DNA of 64,000 nt from Liolophura sinensis. Its lineage: Eukaryota > Mollusca > Polyplacophora > Chitonida > Chitonidae. Under the pieces are notes generated by a model. That model did no database searches and was not told the origin of the DNA. It was given only the letters and a program-made list of their open reading frames with translations. Both the position numbers and the translations under genes were made by a program. Where the stretch lies: positions 14,687,608-14,751,607 of the forward strand of contig NC_088299.1 in the NCBI RefSeq assembly GCF_032854445.1, in the 5' to 3' direction. Positions 33,601 to 45,412 of this stretch are shown piece after piece. How positions within the stretch are numbered: the stretch's first letter is position 1; the number at the start of each line of letters is the position of its first letter.

Positions 33601-36600
33601 TGACTTTATAAGATGACATTAAGAAAAAACAAATGATAAATGCAGTCTGACCATGATAAAATACACACACAGTGATGGTCCCACTCTGTACTAGAACAGT
33701 CAAAAACAAATATGCCCTTCCTCACCTCCACCTTTTGCACAGCGCTGGGGAATATCGGGAAACAGGCCCACATTTACTAGGTAATTCACATCTACTAACA
33801 GTGTAACACTCACACCCAAAATCCATAAAATCTGGTGAAAATTAGGCACACCAGCCTTCATTAGATTTTAACACGAACACAGAGACTGTCACCCATACAC
33901 AGGTGCAAATTAAAATGCCCCCAAAATAGATGCAATGGGTTATAAAAATATATTTGTTATAGGTCAAACCATTTTCTGGGGATAGAAACTAAATTCCCTG
34001 AAGTCAGCTCACCTCTGCCCAGCCTTTGTCGGAGGTTAGGCGTCTCCAGGATGCGATAAACGATCCTGTACCATTCCCGTTCTGTGTGCTCAATGTGCCA
34101 GCCAAGATGGCTGTGTCCTTCACTGTCAGGGGGGCCTCCACGGACTGGAATATGGTCATATTGCTGATCTCCACAGAGGGCAACCCAGGGCTGAAAACAC
34201 ACGAAGGCTTATGTTACTCTTTAATAGTAGCAAATTTATTTTCAATCTCACCTTTAGATTTAACCTGTGTACCTTCACACTCAGCCACAACACTTAATGT
34301 TACATGTCCGAGTTATCTCCCCTGCTCCCCTCTTTAATATTCAACAAGATTTTTATCAGTGCCAAATTTTCATGCAAGAATACCTTTAAAGGCTGTGAAT
34401 ATAAAACTTAACATCTACCAGAGCATAAAGTTGGTTAACTGGTTACTTTACTCGTAAACTGATAGGCAGAAACTCTGACCAACACAAAAATCACCTTAAT
34501 TGAGTAACAGTGAGAAGTCAGAATAAATGAATTCTTACTGTCTAATGTCAAATCGGCAATATCCCAGCCATATCATGGCAAGAGAAGACAGAAAGTGCAG
34601 GCATAAATACAAATGTTTCACAAGCTACCATCAAGCATCGATAATGATTTGTACTGGTTCCTTACAAAATTACTTAAATTTTACACCAATAATGAAATGG
34701 ACCACTGCAAATGATATTCAAGAATACAGAATTTCTTCAAATTTCCAAAAAAAAAAAAATAAATAACGTAACTTCAACACAAAGTTTATATTTAATGGCT
34801 ATCCCTCGTACATGTACATTATAATTAGGTCAAAAGGTCGCATTTGCCCATTTGAGGCATGATGTAAACTTGTGTGGAAAGCAGAAGAACATACTTTGTT
34901 AACTTTGTTGGAAGTCCTTATCGCACAATTCCAATAACAAGTTTCACAAAGGGAGACTAACCTGTATTCCACATCTTCATAGCTTTCAAACAGGTCGGTG
35001 GCATTTATTCCAACACTGACTGTTCCCTGTAAACAAGGTATTGAATAACAACACTAAATGTGTTGACCTTTATCAGTTGCCATAGCTACCCCTCATGTTG
35101 GAGCACCCAGAATGGGCTTGCACAGAGGACATTTTGATTTATCCAGTTGCATCACTTGATTTTGAAAATAAAACTACACTGACTGGGATGGACAACTTTG
35201 GGCATGGATCATGATGGCTTATACTACATGTATGTCTCTGGTAGATCTACTAAAGACATGTTTAGACTGTTTCAAGATGAATACACAACCCAAAGAACAC
35301 AATTTACTTTAGGCATAAATATTTATTAATATATTCATAATTTATTAATACACACTCAAGAATGTTTCACTTATACAATGACAGTCAGCATTATAGTGGG
35401 AGCCAACCAAGCAGAGCCTGGGGGAAAGCCACAACCATCCACAGGTTCATGACAGACCTTCCCATGCACAACTAGAGAGGAAGCCAGAGCAAAAAATAGG
35501 CAATAAATGAGAAATTTTGCTTGCAATGGTACACTGAGCTAATCTAAATCAGAGGCAACACTCACGGCGTCATTTGGCTAGGAAACTGTGATACTTCCAC
35601 TGACTTCAAGGAATACTTTGAATGTCATTTTACAGACCAAAAAAAATGTGTGCTGGTAAATCTTGTGTTGTTTATTTGATCATTTTTACCCGTGGGTTGG
35701 TTCGTTGCTGTAATCTTCTCTCTTCTCGCTCTCTCTGAAGACGTTCATACTCAGCAATGATTTCAGCAGGGGACTTAACTCTTGAAACTACCTGAAAGCA
35801 AAAATGAAGAGTCATTTTTTTTATCGGTCAATGTTGCACAACCTATGTATGCTTGGAACTTGAAAAAAAAAAGTTTGCATTGTGGTACTTAAAGTTAAGT
35901 TCTCTTTTATCCATTATCACAGATACATAAATTTCAAAGATAGGAAACATATTAATACTACAACAGTTATAAGATACTTTCAGGTACAGTAGTGGTACTT
36001 AATATTTGATCTGCATATTTATTTATTTATTTGATTGGTGTTTTATGCCGTACTCAGGAATATTTCACTTATACGACGTCGGCCAGCATTATAGGGGGAG
36101 GAAACCGGGCAGAGCCTGGGGGAAACCCACGACCACCCGCAAGTTGCTGGCAGACCGCCTCTTTCTTTAAAACACACAACTGTGATCATAATCAATATTT
36201 GAAATGACAGAGATGTCAAACCTAAAACAACATGTACCTCCTTTATGGTACATACAGTTCTTCTCCAGCTGAAAACTTACCTCCAAACCATCTGTTTCCA
36301 ATCCTTTCTCTCCATACATATCATACACCATCCTTCTGTGTTTGTCAGACAAAACTGAAATAAAAATGGCAGAAGACACTAAACTGTATTTGGTCCTGTT
36401 TCAATAGTTGACAGCTGGGAGGTGAAGACTGGACTATTTTGAGTATAAGCCTGATTTTCAGCAACCTATTTTAACATTATATGCCATGTACAGAAAAACT
36501 TGGCTTGCTAACAAGCAAGATATCATGTTCATTTTACATGTAATAAGTTCTTCGATCAACCTGTGTACGTTTTCTCACCGGCTCAAGATGATAATATTTC

Positions 36601-39600
36601 ATTTATATGAGAGCCGGTTGGTTAATTTTTATGGGTTGATCAAATAGCAGACATCTGCACTGTGATCCTGACAATCTTCAGTACACGCACTTCATACCAA
36701 GCAAGACTGATGTCAAACCAAGGATTTTAAAAGAAAACTCTCAAATGAAGCTGACTTACATGTAAACTAACCAAGCGTAATTTTTTAGATCTCAGTTAAC
36801 AGTAGCCATATTTTGTATGGCTTTTCTAATTAACTGTTCACTAAATAAAGTATAAATACAACTACATATACACGGCGCACAGTTGGTAGAGCGTTATAAC
36901 TTCCTCGCTTGGCATTCAGCATAAAGGGGATGGTGCAACGACTGGTTGACCCGTATCAGTATAATGGCTCAGGAGGGGCGGCTTACTTGCCTTCGGTAAG
37001 TCGTCTCAGTGAAGCAGCACTAGATAAAAGAGCGGTGGAAATTCGTCTTGCTACAAGGAGGTACATTACACGTACATGCACCCTAAGGATTCTTTCATCG
37101 TCATTTTACTGAAAAATTGTTGAGTACGACGTTAAACCCCAAGCACTCACTCACTCACTCACTCACTCACATATACACGGGTGCTGCAATTTTTAGGTAG
37201 AATACAAAATACAGCCATGCTGTTGGACCCTGAGTTTTTCAGTGTAGCCTTGGTAGCCAGTTAGCTCTCTTTAAAGCAGAAGTTTCTTACTGCCTTATAC
37301 CTTTTTGAACCCCAGCCTGGAACAATGAGGCATTCCAAATCTTTAAGACAAAGTAGAATTCACATAGCTTTCTACATCTAATGTCATATCTTAGCTAGTC
37401 ATTTTCACCACATTATCACAGGCTCAATACCAGTGGCTATCAAGGGAGGTAACTAGGGCCAGGTGCTTGACCATATATCAGCTAACAAAGGGGGCTATGC
37501 AAGTTGTGTATTAACATCAAAACTTGTGACATAAAGGACACATAATTCTGCTTTCTAACTGGATGACGGACCAGACATCTAGTTATAGGTTCACAACATG
37601 GCACTCCTCAAAGATGCCCAACTTTCACTTTTCATTCTCCTTATCTTTAGAGCCTTGGAGTTTCTTAACAAAAATTGCTTTAAACAGTTTTATTTCCAGT
37701 ATAACTGAGTTTCCTTTCCTTTCACCTGAAACTCAAGAATATATCCATTTATTTGATTGGCTGTACTGTTCTGTAATTAAATGTACATATATTAAAGAAT
37801 GAATCAGTTATGCGAATGATGTCAAATTAATGAGTGGATACACCCAAACACAGCTTAGATAGAGAGCTTAGACACCCCTGATAGGACTATTGATCACATG
37901 ACCTGAAAAAGTCACATGACCTGAATTAGTCACATGACCTGAATTATTATACCTTCATGAGCCCGCTTGACTTTGTTAAACATGATTTCAGCTTGTTTCT
38001 TCTGGACTGGGTTGACATGTTTATCTGGGTGAAACATCTTACTTAATCGTCTGAAGGCAACGTTGACATCATCTGGCGAAGCCTTAAAACAAAATTAAAA
38101 ACAAATTCGAAGAGTAATTTTCTCTGCATAAAATACAAAATCATCTCAACAAATAATACAAAACAGACTGAATGTATGATTTCCCCAAACTGTGTGTCTG
38201 ATTATCATATTTTTTTCATACTTTTTTGTTCATTACTAGTTTACATGTCAATATTATTTTCATGCAATTAACTCCTTTAATTTGGCCTGAAAAATTGCCT
38301 ATAACACTGAAACTGTAACTATTTCTTATCTGGAATGGAGAGAATATATGTGCATATATGTATATGCTAATCTTTTGTGATCAGTCCTTTTGCCAGGTTG
38401 AATATTTATTTCTCACTTCTGTCATTAATGGCATGTTGAATAACAAAATCTCCACAATATCAGGAATGGATGAATTGATAAACTCGTGTATGTTTCAACC
38501 TTATTCTTATCGCTTGCTCGATTGTTTGGGGTTAAATACTAACAGTAGATGAATACTATCTTGCTGGAAAGGCATGTCAAACACAACAGATATATCCCCC
38601 CCCCCCCCAACCCCTCCCTACACACATCCACGCTCATTCAAGTGAAATTCTAGGATATCGTCTGATTCAAGAAAATTTGAGAAGAATAACTCAAGACTTG
38701 GCAGGTTGATATTTAAAACATATATGCTCCTCAATCTGAGCAGTTCTGGCAGGATTTATTCAGGTTAAATTTATTCCACTTATAATAATACCCTACAGAA
38801 AGGGGAAGAGGTCTCAGGTGAAGGGATGAAATGCTGAGGACAGTATGTATCAGAAATATTGAAAATACACAACAAGTTTACATTGAACCATTTGTACCAG
38901 ACCATTAAGATAGAAGAATGGCTGACAGAGATTGATGCCTTTGCTATGTGGTCTTACCCCAGTACCAAAGTTATGACAGTTTGGGCAATAACCTGGGCAC
39001 ATTCTGCTATTGATGAGAGGTATGTACTTTTTGCCCAGGAATAAAAAAACATGCATATAGGATTGTGTGTCCAGTCAGACCTATAAAGCAGAGGTACATA
39101 GGAAGGTTTTCCAGCAACCTGCGGATGGTTGTGGGTTTCTGGGTTCTGCCCAGTTTCCTCCCACCATAACGCTAGATGCCGTTGTATGCCCTAAATGACC
39201 ATAACTTTCGTCCATGACTAACTTGAAAATTTTTCCTGACTCATATACCAACGTAAAGCTGAGTGTCTCAGCTGAAGAGCAAGGTCGTTGAGAGTGGAAT
39301 AATTTTGCATGTCATATGTCCAGTTATATAAAGTATTATATTTTCTGTATAAATAGCATTTGGATGATTCTGCCACCTATGCACCTATCTTATGAAAAGC
39401 TCACAGTTGAGTGAAGTAGAAGTATGAAGTGTGACATGCTTTTAAAATGACAAGAAATTGATGCTGTGACTGCCAGAGTTTTTTTTTTTTTGTACCACCT
39501 AAATGTCAACCACGTGCGTGATACCTGTACATTTGTGAGTAAGGCACAAAAGAAAGATATCATGGAATCACCACTGGTATACGCCACAGAATTCGATGAA

Positions 39601-40367
39601 AATTGTCCAGAAGACCACAAAGCTCTCGGTGAATGTAATTCAATTGACTTTTGCCAATGACACAAGCGTTTTGTTGTAATTTCGTTCTGCTGAACTGGCC
39701 CGTTTCCATATACATTTTTTACTACTGACAGCTTCTCGCCTGTGAACTAGACCTTACCTAACATTAAAAGTTCACAGATGATTTCTTGGCTAGAATAGAG
39801 AGAGAGTAGGGTCAAACTACAATTGTCCCTACACATGTTTACTAAAAAGAAGTATGTCTGGGGATCAATATATGAAAAACTTGAAACTTGACTTAATATT
39901 CTTGATAATACACAGAAAAGATATCTGTACGAATATCAAAGGCGCCTGGCGCAACGTTGGGACACGGGCTCAGAGCTGTCAAAATTCAGAGTTCGGAATG
40001 ACAGCTGAATGACGGGTAATTGTGGTTGTATAATCATGTCGGAATTTATAAATCTCTTGGAGACGTCAATTAAGCATCTATATGAAAACATCAAAAGTTA
40101 CGATCTATTGGAAAAGTGGAAATGTGACATCAGCGTTTCATCATAAACCGAAAAAAACACAGCATGATGTCCTTGGCGCCGAAGCGAAATGGCTAGTGAC
40201 AACTCCGCCAAAGCATGCACAGCCGACAATGGACATTAAACAATAAAAGCAAAGGGTTGGTTTGTCTTATGCGTGAGAGAAAACATAATTACATCTTTGG
40301 ATAAGTTCAAAAGGGAGTAATAATCGTCTGCGAATTGATCCTCGTCCTCTAACATGGGGGCTGCCAT
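20821..40367 (-). CDS. DNAJC11: DnaJ homolog subfamily C member 11, 17 coding exons
   Basis: J-domain cochaperone of mitochondria, linked in animals to the SAM50/MICOS cristae-organising complex. Exons (minus): 40293-40367, 37953-38082, 36281-36354, 35690-35791, 34962-35026, 34013-34190, 33453-33520, 33152-33216, 32229-32353, 31243-31325, 30171-30287, 28615-28770, 27157-27226, 26632-26744, 24262-24355, 22347-22476, 20821-20864. They join in frame to 562 residues (human 559). The start [10 protein letters not shown] precedes a J domain at about 14-80 with HPD at residues 43-45; [25 protein letters not shown] and GLPGFYDP match the human protein along its length. The C-terminal part is the DUF3395 region. 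All introns are GT-AG except exon 7/8, which is GC-AG. The last exon ([13 protein letters not shown]) is the least certain; reading on from exon 16 would give another short end. Confidence 0.95.
21061..21302 (+). mobile_element. SINE-A, nearly complete
   Basis: Lacks the first 30 bp of the head but retains the B-box side, body, 3' domain and AAATAAATAAATAA tail. It lies in the last intron of DNAJC11, antisense to it. Confidence 0.85.
21311..21420 (-). mobile_element. Diverged SINE-A 3' fragment
   Basis: Immediately beside the preceding SINE but in the other orientation: GTTGACGCCATATTCAAGAA and a recognisable GGAAACCAGAGTGCCCAGGG. More diverged than its neighbour, so it was probably the earlier insertion. 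Confidence 0.5.
22449..23600 (-). repeat. 44-bp minisatellite made from the exon 16 splice acceptor of DNAJC11
   Basis: About 26 units of 44 bp (one of 42). On the minus strand each reads GTGTTTGTGTTTCAG/AGTG or a variant, followed by GGGCTGACAGGGTTCTATG. The last unit is the real intron 15 acceptor and first 23 nt of exon 16 (22454-22476, encoding SGLPGFY). Thus the array is a tandem amplification of an exon-intron boundary lying just upstream of the true acceptor. Variants alternate in blocks: GGATAACACAGAACCCTG recurs every 3, 4, 4, 5 and 3 units, which points to higher-order duplication. Confidence 0.9.
24417..25912 (-). repeat. 57-75-bp minisatellite in DNAJC11 intron 14
   Basis: About 24 units with core GCATCAAGCAAACTGAATGG then TGGATATGGCCAGTTTATTA on the plus strand, alternating with AGCACATGGACAAT or AGCACATAAAGACAAAAT spacers. 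Some units carry an internal 15-bp duplication (CAGTTTATTACAGGA). On the transcribed minus strand every unit supplies GTAATAAAC, containing AATAAA. The array starts about 60 bp upstream of exon 15. ORFs on both strands are repeat by-products. Confidence 0.9.
25913..26631. other. DNAJC11 intron 14, unique part
   Basis: A/T-rich intron sequence between the minisatellite and exon 14. Nothing else recognised. Confidence 0.5.
27670..27800 (-). mobile_element. Diverged SINE-A 3' fragment with poly-G run
   Basis: TTTATTATTTATTTCTTTGA tail, CTCAAGAAGATTTCATTTGT 3' domain and GGCCAGCATTGTGG body, then a 16-base G run at about 27768-27784 in place of the normal GGGGAAACC-type stretch. In DNAJC11 intron 12. 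Confidence 0.65.
27885..28076 (-). mobile_element. Diverged SINE-A copy
   Basis: TTTTATGCCACACTCCAAAT, GGAGGCCAGCATTATATTGA, CATAAGTTGCTGGCA and a degraded head (AACTCACAGCAAAGACACTG). In DNAJC11 intron 12. Confidence 0.7.
28301..28560 (-). mobile_element. SINE-A, full length
   Basis: Complete from (TTTA)n tail to head (CACAGAGGCTCCC). AGTACAGTGTACATG before and AGTACAGTACAT after form an imperfect target-site duplication. It ends only about 55 bp from DNAJC11 exon 12, in the intron. Confidence 0.85.
28970..29665. repeat. About 180-bp tandem repeat, four units, DNAJC11 intron 11
   Basis: Units start near 28972, 29151, 29330 and 29511 with AATTCAGGAATTTTACGGTA and run through CATGTGTGCAAATCCGGAGC, CACCACTAACATTTTGTTTA. 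The first unit is the most diverged. The array begins about 200 bp upstream of exon 12. The 109-residue frame inside is a by-product. Confidence 0.85.
30660..30690. repeat. (TA)n microsatellite
   Basis: About 14 TA dinucleotides in DNAJC11 intron 10. Confidence 0.95.
30801..30932. repeat. 69-bp direct duplication
   Basis: Two near-identical copies of ATGGGCTTGGTGGCACTAAC .. CCGTCTGCTAAAGTGCT at an offset of 69 bp. In DNAJC11 intron 10. Confidence 0.85.
31515..31766 (+). mobile_element. SINE-A, full length
   Basis: GGGGCCACCGTGGCTCAGTC head to a short A-rich tail (CAATCAAAAAAAAG), in DNAJC11 intron 9, antisense to it. A short deletion removes part of the GGCTTCCTCTCCGG segment. Confidence 0.85.
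32010..32192 (-). mobile_element. SINE-C, tRNA-headed SINE
   Basis: The minus strand begins GCCCTTGCCAGCTCAGTTGG and has a B-box-like TTGTTCAAATCC, so it is a tRNA-derived head. The body (AAGGCGACAGTTTTATTAG) differs from families A and B. The 3' end is unclear. Only one copy is seen. Confidence 0.55.
32398..32456 (-). mobile_element. Relic of SINE-A 3' end
   Basis: TTATTTATCTGATTTAGTAT and TACTTAGGAATATTTCATTC on the plus strand match the tail and 3' domain with many changes. Confidence 0.4.
33449..33455 (-). other. Non-canonical GC splice donor of DNAJC11 exon 7
   Basis: On the minus strand exon 7 ends CGCAGATG and the intron begins GCAAGT. Joining there gives R-C-Y-G-T-V-S-C, matching the human R-C-F-V-T-T-N-C; using the GT four bases later shifts to a frame with an immediate stop. 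The context (extended match to GCAAGT) is typical of the minor GC-AG class. Confidence 0.85.
35325..35485 (-). mobile_element. SINE-A partial copy
   Basis: 3' domain CACTCAAGAATGTTTCACTT, body (GGGGGAAAGCCACAACCATC) and part of CTAGAGAGGAAGCCAG; head missing. DNAJC11 intron 4. Confidence 0.75.
36014..36156 (-). mobile_element. SINE-A 3' fragment
   Basis: (TTTA)n tail, GATTGGTGTTTTATGCCGTA, and body up to GTTGCTGGCAGACC. Little diverged. It ends about 125 bp from DNAJC11 exon 3. Confidence 0.85.
36864..37180 (+). mobile_element. SINE-B, internally deleted, with 12-bp target-site duplication
   Basis: Flanked by perfect ACATATACACGG repeats at 36864-36875 and 37169-37180. It retains the A-box side (GCACAGTTGGTAGAGCG) but lacks about 55 bp, including the B-box region present at 12551-12640. 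It keeps the body, the GAAAAATTGTTGAGTACGAC 3' domain and a CACTC tail. Because the flanking duplication is intact, the deletion may have been present in the inserted RNA. DNAJC11 intron 2. Confidence 0.9.
37893..37948. repeat. 21-bp tandem repeat, 2.5 copies
   Basis: CACATGACCTGAA-AGT units, ending only about 5 bp from the DNAJC11 exon 2 donor. Confidence 0.8.
39100..39195 (+). mobile_element. SINE-A internal fragment
   Basis: TCCAGCAACCTGCGGATGGT to CTCCCACCATAACGCTAGAT, without tail. DNAJC11 intron 1. Confidence 0.65.
39465..39720 (+). repeat. Dispersed duplicated segment, copy 1, with conserved short frame
   Basis: About 250 bp matching 49155-49410. In one plus frame the two copies give [37 protein letters not shown] and [12 protein letters not shown] before a stop, with mainly conservative differences. 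I do not recognise the peptide. It lies in DNAJC11 intron 1, antisense. It could be a fragment of a mobile element or a processed gene piece. Confidence 0.6.
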
Positions 40368-43300
40368 TTTGACTCTGTGAGGTCACGAGAGGTCACTGAT
40401 TTACAGTTGTTCATCACTATATGCAATTATTTTCCCTTTAAGTTAAATTGAGCTCATTCTTTCCACATATATATGTGTACAGAAGGCAAAAAATTTCAAA
40501 TTTTAACCATTTTCTCATTAGTTATTTCTCGGCCGAGTTCGTAAGTGTCAAGGACGTTTCCGGAATCCAGCGAGAACGGTCGACAGCGGGAGTCAAGAAA
40601 TGTGTAAACATTGGTGATGAATAATGGTAAAGTATATTGCGTTGTCCTCTTAAACATTTGACATTTCTGATATTTGATTTGTGACTGAGGTATTTTCCTT
40701 TATACTGCACATTCAGCAGACATTTTTTCCGTGATGTGTTCGTATTTTAGCTCGACTGAGGTTGTTTATCACACCGCCCATCCTCTCAACCTCCATTTCT
40801 CTCTGTTTCTGCATGGCACATTATTGTAACACTTTCCTAGCTTGTACCGGTAGTTCAGTGCCCAAATAAGAAGGGACTTATGATTCAAATAATTCGGGCG
40901 TAAAATAGGCGGACAAAATACATGCAGCAATTCGTCGAGATGAGATCCGTGGATGGAGGCGACTGAGGCGTGTCAACTGTCAATCTTGTCCAGACTGACA
41001 ACACCCAACAGTGTCACTGTGGTTCAGTGAAAGTGACAGCCAGTTTAAACTTACTGGTCAATTTTGAAAGATTATGGGACCTACATGTCTCTGCAGATGA
41101 TCTCTGAATTAATAAATTCCCCTCTGCTTGTTCCAAAAAGTCGCATGATTAGAAGAGGGTACCTACCCTTTCTACATGCTTCTACTTCTGGATGTATGTA
41201 TTGTTTTCATCGTGAGTGAATAAATGTGTCAGCCCACCAACCATGTTAACCGTCTCTAGAACACAGTGTACAACTGCCATCCTTTTTTGGGGACTTTCAA
41301 TTCTAGACTTAACAACTGTCTATGCTTTAACCTGACCAAAGGAGAGATCGCACTGAAGTGCTTTATTAAAGTTTTTCTAATGCATGTGTATGTTTTAACT
41401 CTTGCCTGACTGGACCGCCATGCAGAAGATACCGCTCATTATGACACACAGCACACAAGGGCCCCGCTGACATTGTTCCTGGGATGTATATATATATATG
41501 TACTATATCCCAGGTTATTCTTATCAAGGGTCACTTTCACAAAACTTAAAGAAAGACGTCGTCTAGGTTATAGTACCATAAGGCGATGTCATTTATGAGA
41601 AAAGTTATAAAAAACTAATTTTCGAAGTTTTAATGCAAGTAGCCCCATTACTCTGCCTACTGCATTCGTCTGAACTCCAAATGATAATGTACCAAGATTA
41701 GTACCAGTGCTATTAAACAGAAGGTGACAAGGAATTGACTGGGCGTCTTATGTACAGTAAGTCAGATACACTATGCCAAATTGAGCTAAACATGGACTGG
41801 ATTACTGATAATCCCCACTTGAAAGACTTCTTGTCCTTGACGTTAATCATGTCCGATCAGTTACATGTAGCGAAAAATGGATAAGAAAAGACCAAGTGAA
41901 CATCACCATAGTGGATTAACTTTCTGTGCCATATTGGGCCAAAATTGGATTAGGTTATTGATAATCCCCATTTTGAAAAAGTGTGGCATCATTGACATTA
42001 ATCCTGGCAGTTCAGTTATAATAATGGAAATTACATCATTTTGTAGATTTGACAATTACTGTGAAATAAATAGATTATTTGTGGTAAAGAATGAATGTGA
42101 AAAGAATGAATGAGCACCAATGTAGTTGATTTCCTGTGTGTTATAACTATAGGGAAAAGACATGATACTCGGGGATTGCTAGTAAAGACCAAATTCTCTG
42201 CAGTCCAGGTGACAGACTGGCTGACAGCTCTCGGACATGTTGGTACTGACCAAATTCATTCCATTAATTACATTGTTCCTCACGATTTACCAAACAAGTA
42301 CATTCTTTCTTTAATGGTGATACCACTACAGCAAAATGTCCACAGTGGTAGTTGCGTTGGCAAGAAAAGCTATTCTGTGACTAATTGCAGGTAATTTGCA
42401 GCTTGTAAGATTAAACAACCCTTCATCTACAACTAAACCTGACCACCATCTATTCATAAGTGAAATCTTCTTGAGTGTGGCATTAAAGAAAAGTCGGGAC
42501 GAATTAATGAATGAAGCTTTTTTTCTTGTTGTTTATTATTCAAGGATCACATTTTGGTATCTTTAGCCCATCTTCTGATGAAAGAGTTTCAATGTGATTA
42601 ACTTGATATACAGTTGGTGCATGCATATGCACATTTTCCATATCATCATTTACATTTGTCTCTGGAACACATGAAATACTCAGTAAACCCATCTGAATTT
42701 ATGTTGTTTTCTTACAGTTTACTCTCGTATATCAGACTGTCAACCTGTTCAAAATTATTGTTCCAAATCTTTGATTTGTGGCAGTGGAAAGAAATTAAGA
42801 AATTGAAATTAACTCTAAAGCTCATTTTGACTTTTCCTTTCTTGTATATGTGAATGGTTATATTTATGTATCTATGGGAAGCAAAAATATCAGAGTTATA
42901 ATAGCATGTACTTCATGAATTCAGCAGAATTTTTCTCAGTTTTGGTACATGTATTGACATAGTTTAGTAGTTAGTGTATGTTGTTATGTCTTATACAGCA
43001 TATTTACTCACATGTGGAGAGTATTACGTGTACAGGCAGATCATCATGTCACAAGATTGTACATTTCAGTCGTGCCTATTAAAGCGACTGTTAATGTTAC
43101 CCCTACATCAGAAGTTGAAGATGCAATCAGCAGCATGTTGATAATATAGATTGATTAATTGGGAAGGGTTTATCAATTTCATGGCTTTGTGCAGTTTGGG
43201 ATTTCACCACATGACTGACTACATGTACACCTGTGCAGGAATCCAGTTAATAATATGTTAACACACTATTATAATGTATGTTACTGTAATAAGACATTAT

Positions 43301-45116
43301 AATGTATGTTACTGTAATAAGACATTATAATGTATGTTACTGTAATAAGACATTATAATGTATGTTAATGTAATAAGACATTATAATGTACAATGTATGT
43401 TACTGTAATAGGGTATAAGGCATGTATATTGGTTATGTAGCATATGTAGGCCTTTGCTGCCCTTCATTTTTAAATTTTCATCACATTAGCAAGATGCATA
43501 TTCTCACATTTGAAGAATGCAATGTATATTCAGAGTGGAATATTTCAATTTGAATTTCAGCTATCGTTTTCATTGTAATTTTTTCAGATAATATAGACAA
43601 TGTTGAAGCTACTAAAATGTTCAAAAGTACACATGCTGGTGCATGTATGTCAGTAGTTTTTTGCCTGGTGTAGTGTCATGCAAGAACACTTTATGTCACC
43701 CATCGCTGACACATATCCATCCACAAATGACACCGTACTTTCAAATTTACAAACACTCATGATGTCATTCCAGTATAAATGCCTTACTTGATGTCATATC
43801 TGCCTGATAAAGAATATTATCACATCAGACAGGAGCTCCCATAATATTGGTAATTGCTTGCTCTTTGCTGGTTAAGTAAATGAAGGAGTTGTCAATTATG
43901 TCATCAATTGTCTGACGTTTCAGCATTAATATTGTGTTCAAATAGAAGCCTATCTGCTGATGTTTCCTAATGGTGATTTCCTAATGGTTTTCATGAGTCA
44001 AAGATATCTATTTATTACCGTACATGTAGTGAGAAGCATTTTGTGATGAAAACTATTGTACAAATGTACAAAAAGGCCATGACATGCACGTGTACATGTT
44101 GCAATTTTCCATGTCATTGATGTTCAGCTGTGATGTGGAAAATGTGTGTTTCAAGGATCATTGAACCTTATCTCTCATCAACATGCCAAAATCATGGAAT
44201 AATTCCTCTGGGCATTACACAGTTTTGTATCAATGCCCAGTGATACATCCAGATATACATAAATGGATGAAGCTGTTAAAAGCAGATGTGCTAGGCATTG
44301 GTGCCACTTAATCCATCTTATTTGTTTTCTCCCCTCAGATGGCCTGGGGTGATACTCATTTTTTTCCTGTGACAGATGGCAGTCCCGTAACTCAGTTCAG
44401 TGCAAGCTTGTATTACTTATCTAGAGTTGCGGCTTTGCCATTCATTTGTTGAAAGACTTCGAATTTCCATCATGGGATTTGACTTAAATTCAGTAAGTAT
44501 TTGAACCTAGCTTTCACATCATTTATTTGTTAATAATTGTTACTTTGTTCAGAACCTGTTGTTTATCCTTTTCAAATATGAAATGGATGAATGAATGATT
44601 AGAGCAGGTAATACATATACATCTGCGTAGGTATGGCAAAATTTTCTCCGTGTCTGAGTTACTAATTTTATCTGATTCTGATTTCTATTGATCTTAGAAG
44701 TTGTTTTGAGGGTTTGTGGAAGGTAGGATGATATCCTACAGGAAAATGGAAGGTTCAATACCGAAAGTAATATTTTAGGACAAATTGTTAGATTGTTTAC
44801 TGCAAACATTTATTTAGACTTACTGTTCTGATGGAATATGTTGTAAAAATGTAAAAACATTTTTGAGAAGGACAGTTGAGAGAACAGCCATTAGACAGCT
44901 GAAAACTGAATCTGAAAATACCTCCACCTGTATTTTTATATAAATTATGCAATAGATTAGAACTGAATGAACTTTATATATATTTAAGGTGTTCGTAAAC
45001 TAACCATTGTCATTTTCCATGAAGTGGCATGTACAGGTATGTCATTTAAGAAAAATGCAAAAACAAGATGAGAATGCATACAAATTTATCAAGCTTTGAT
45101 GAATTTATAATTATTT
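40368..45116. other. Upstream of DNAJC11, intergenic or 5' intron; no gene seen
   Basis: DNAJC11 starts at 40367, so its promoter lies just to the right; no TATA box is apparent. Further right I see no supported exon. A diverged 153-bp tandem pair lies at about 41770-42060 (shared GATAATCCCCA and TTGACRTTAATC). Frames at 41877-42394 lack splice or codon evidence. A SINE-A relic (AAGTGAAATCTTCTTGAGTG) is at 42455-42490. Confidence 0.4.
43265..43412. repeat. 28-bp tandem repeat, five copies
   Basis: Units of CATTATAATGTATGTTACTG TAATAAGA with single-base variants; the last is interrupted by a small insertion. Confidence 0.9.
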
Positions 45117-45330
45117 CTTTTTTTATTCATTTGATTGGTGTTTGATGCAGTACTCGAGAATATTTTACTTACTTGATGGCATCCAGAAATATAAGGGGAG
45201 GTGGGAGGACTGCACAAAACTCAAGGGAAATTCACTCCTCCTGCAGCTTGTCAATATGAACTGGATTTGAAGTTATGGCCGTACTAATGAGTCATTGTGC
45301 TGCGTTAAGCACACTGACCACTTGGGCATG
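45117..45330 (-). mobile_element. SINE-A, diverged but long
   Basis: TTTTTTATTCATTTGATTGG tail, CAGTACTCGAGAATATTTTA 3' domain, a divergent body, and the head side (ATGAACTGGATTTGAAGTTA, TCATTGTGCTGCGTTAAGC). Confidence 0.75.
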
Positions 45331-45372
45331 AAGACCCCTTGATTCATATCTACAGCTTACTTGTAAATGTAG

Positions 45373-45373
45373 T

Positions 45374-45412
<39 letters not shown>
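45373..45412. repeat. (AT)n(GT)n microsatellite
   Basis: Compound dinucleotide tract. Reading frames through it are incidental. Confidence 0.95.
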
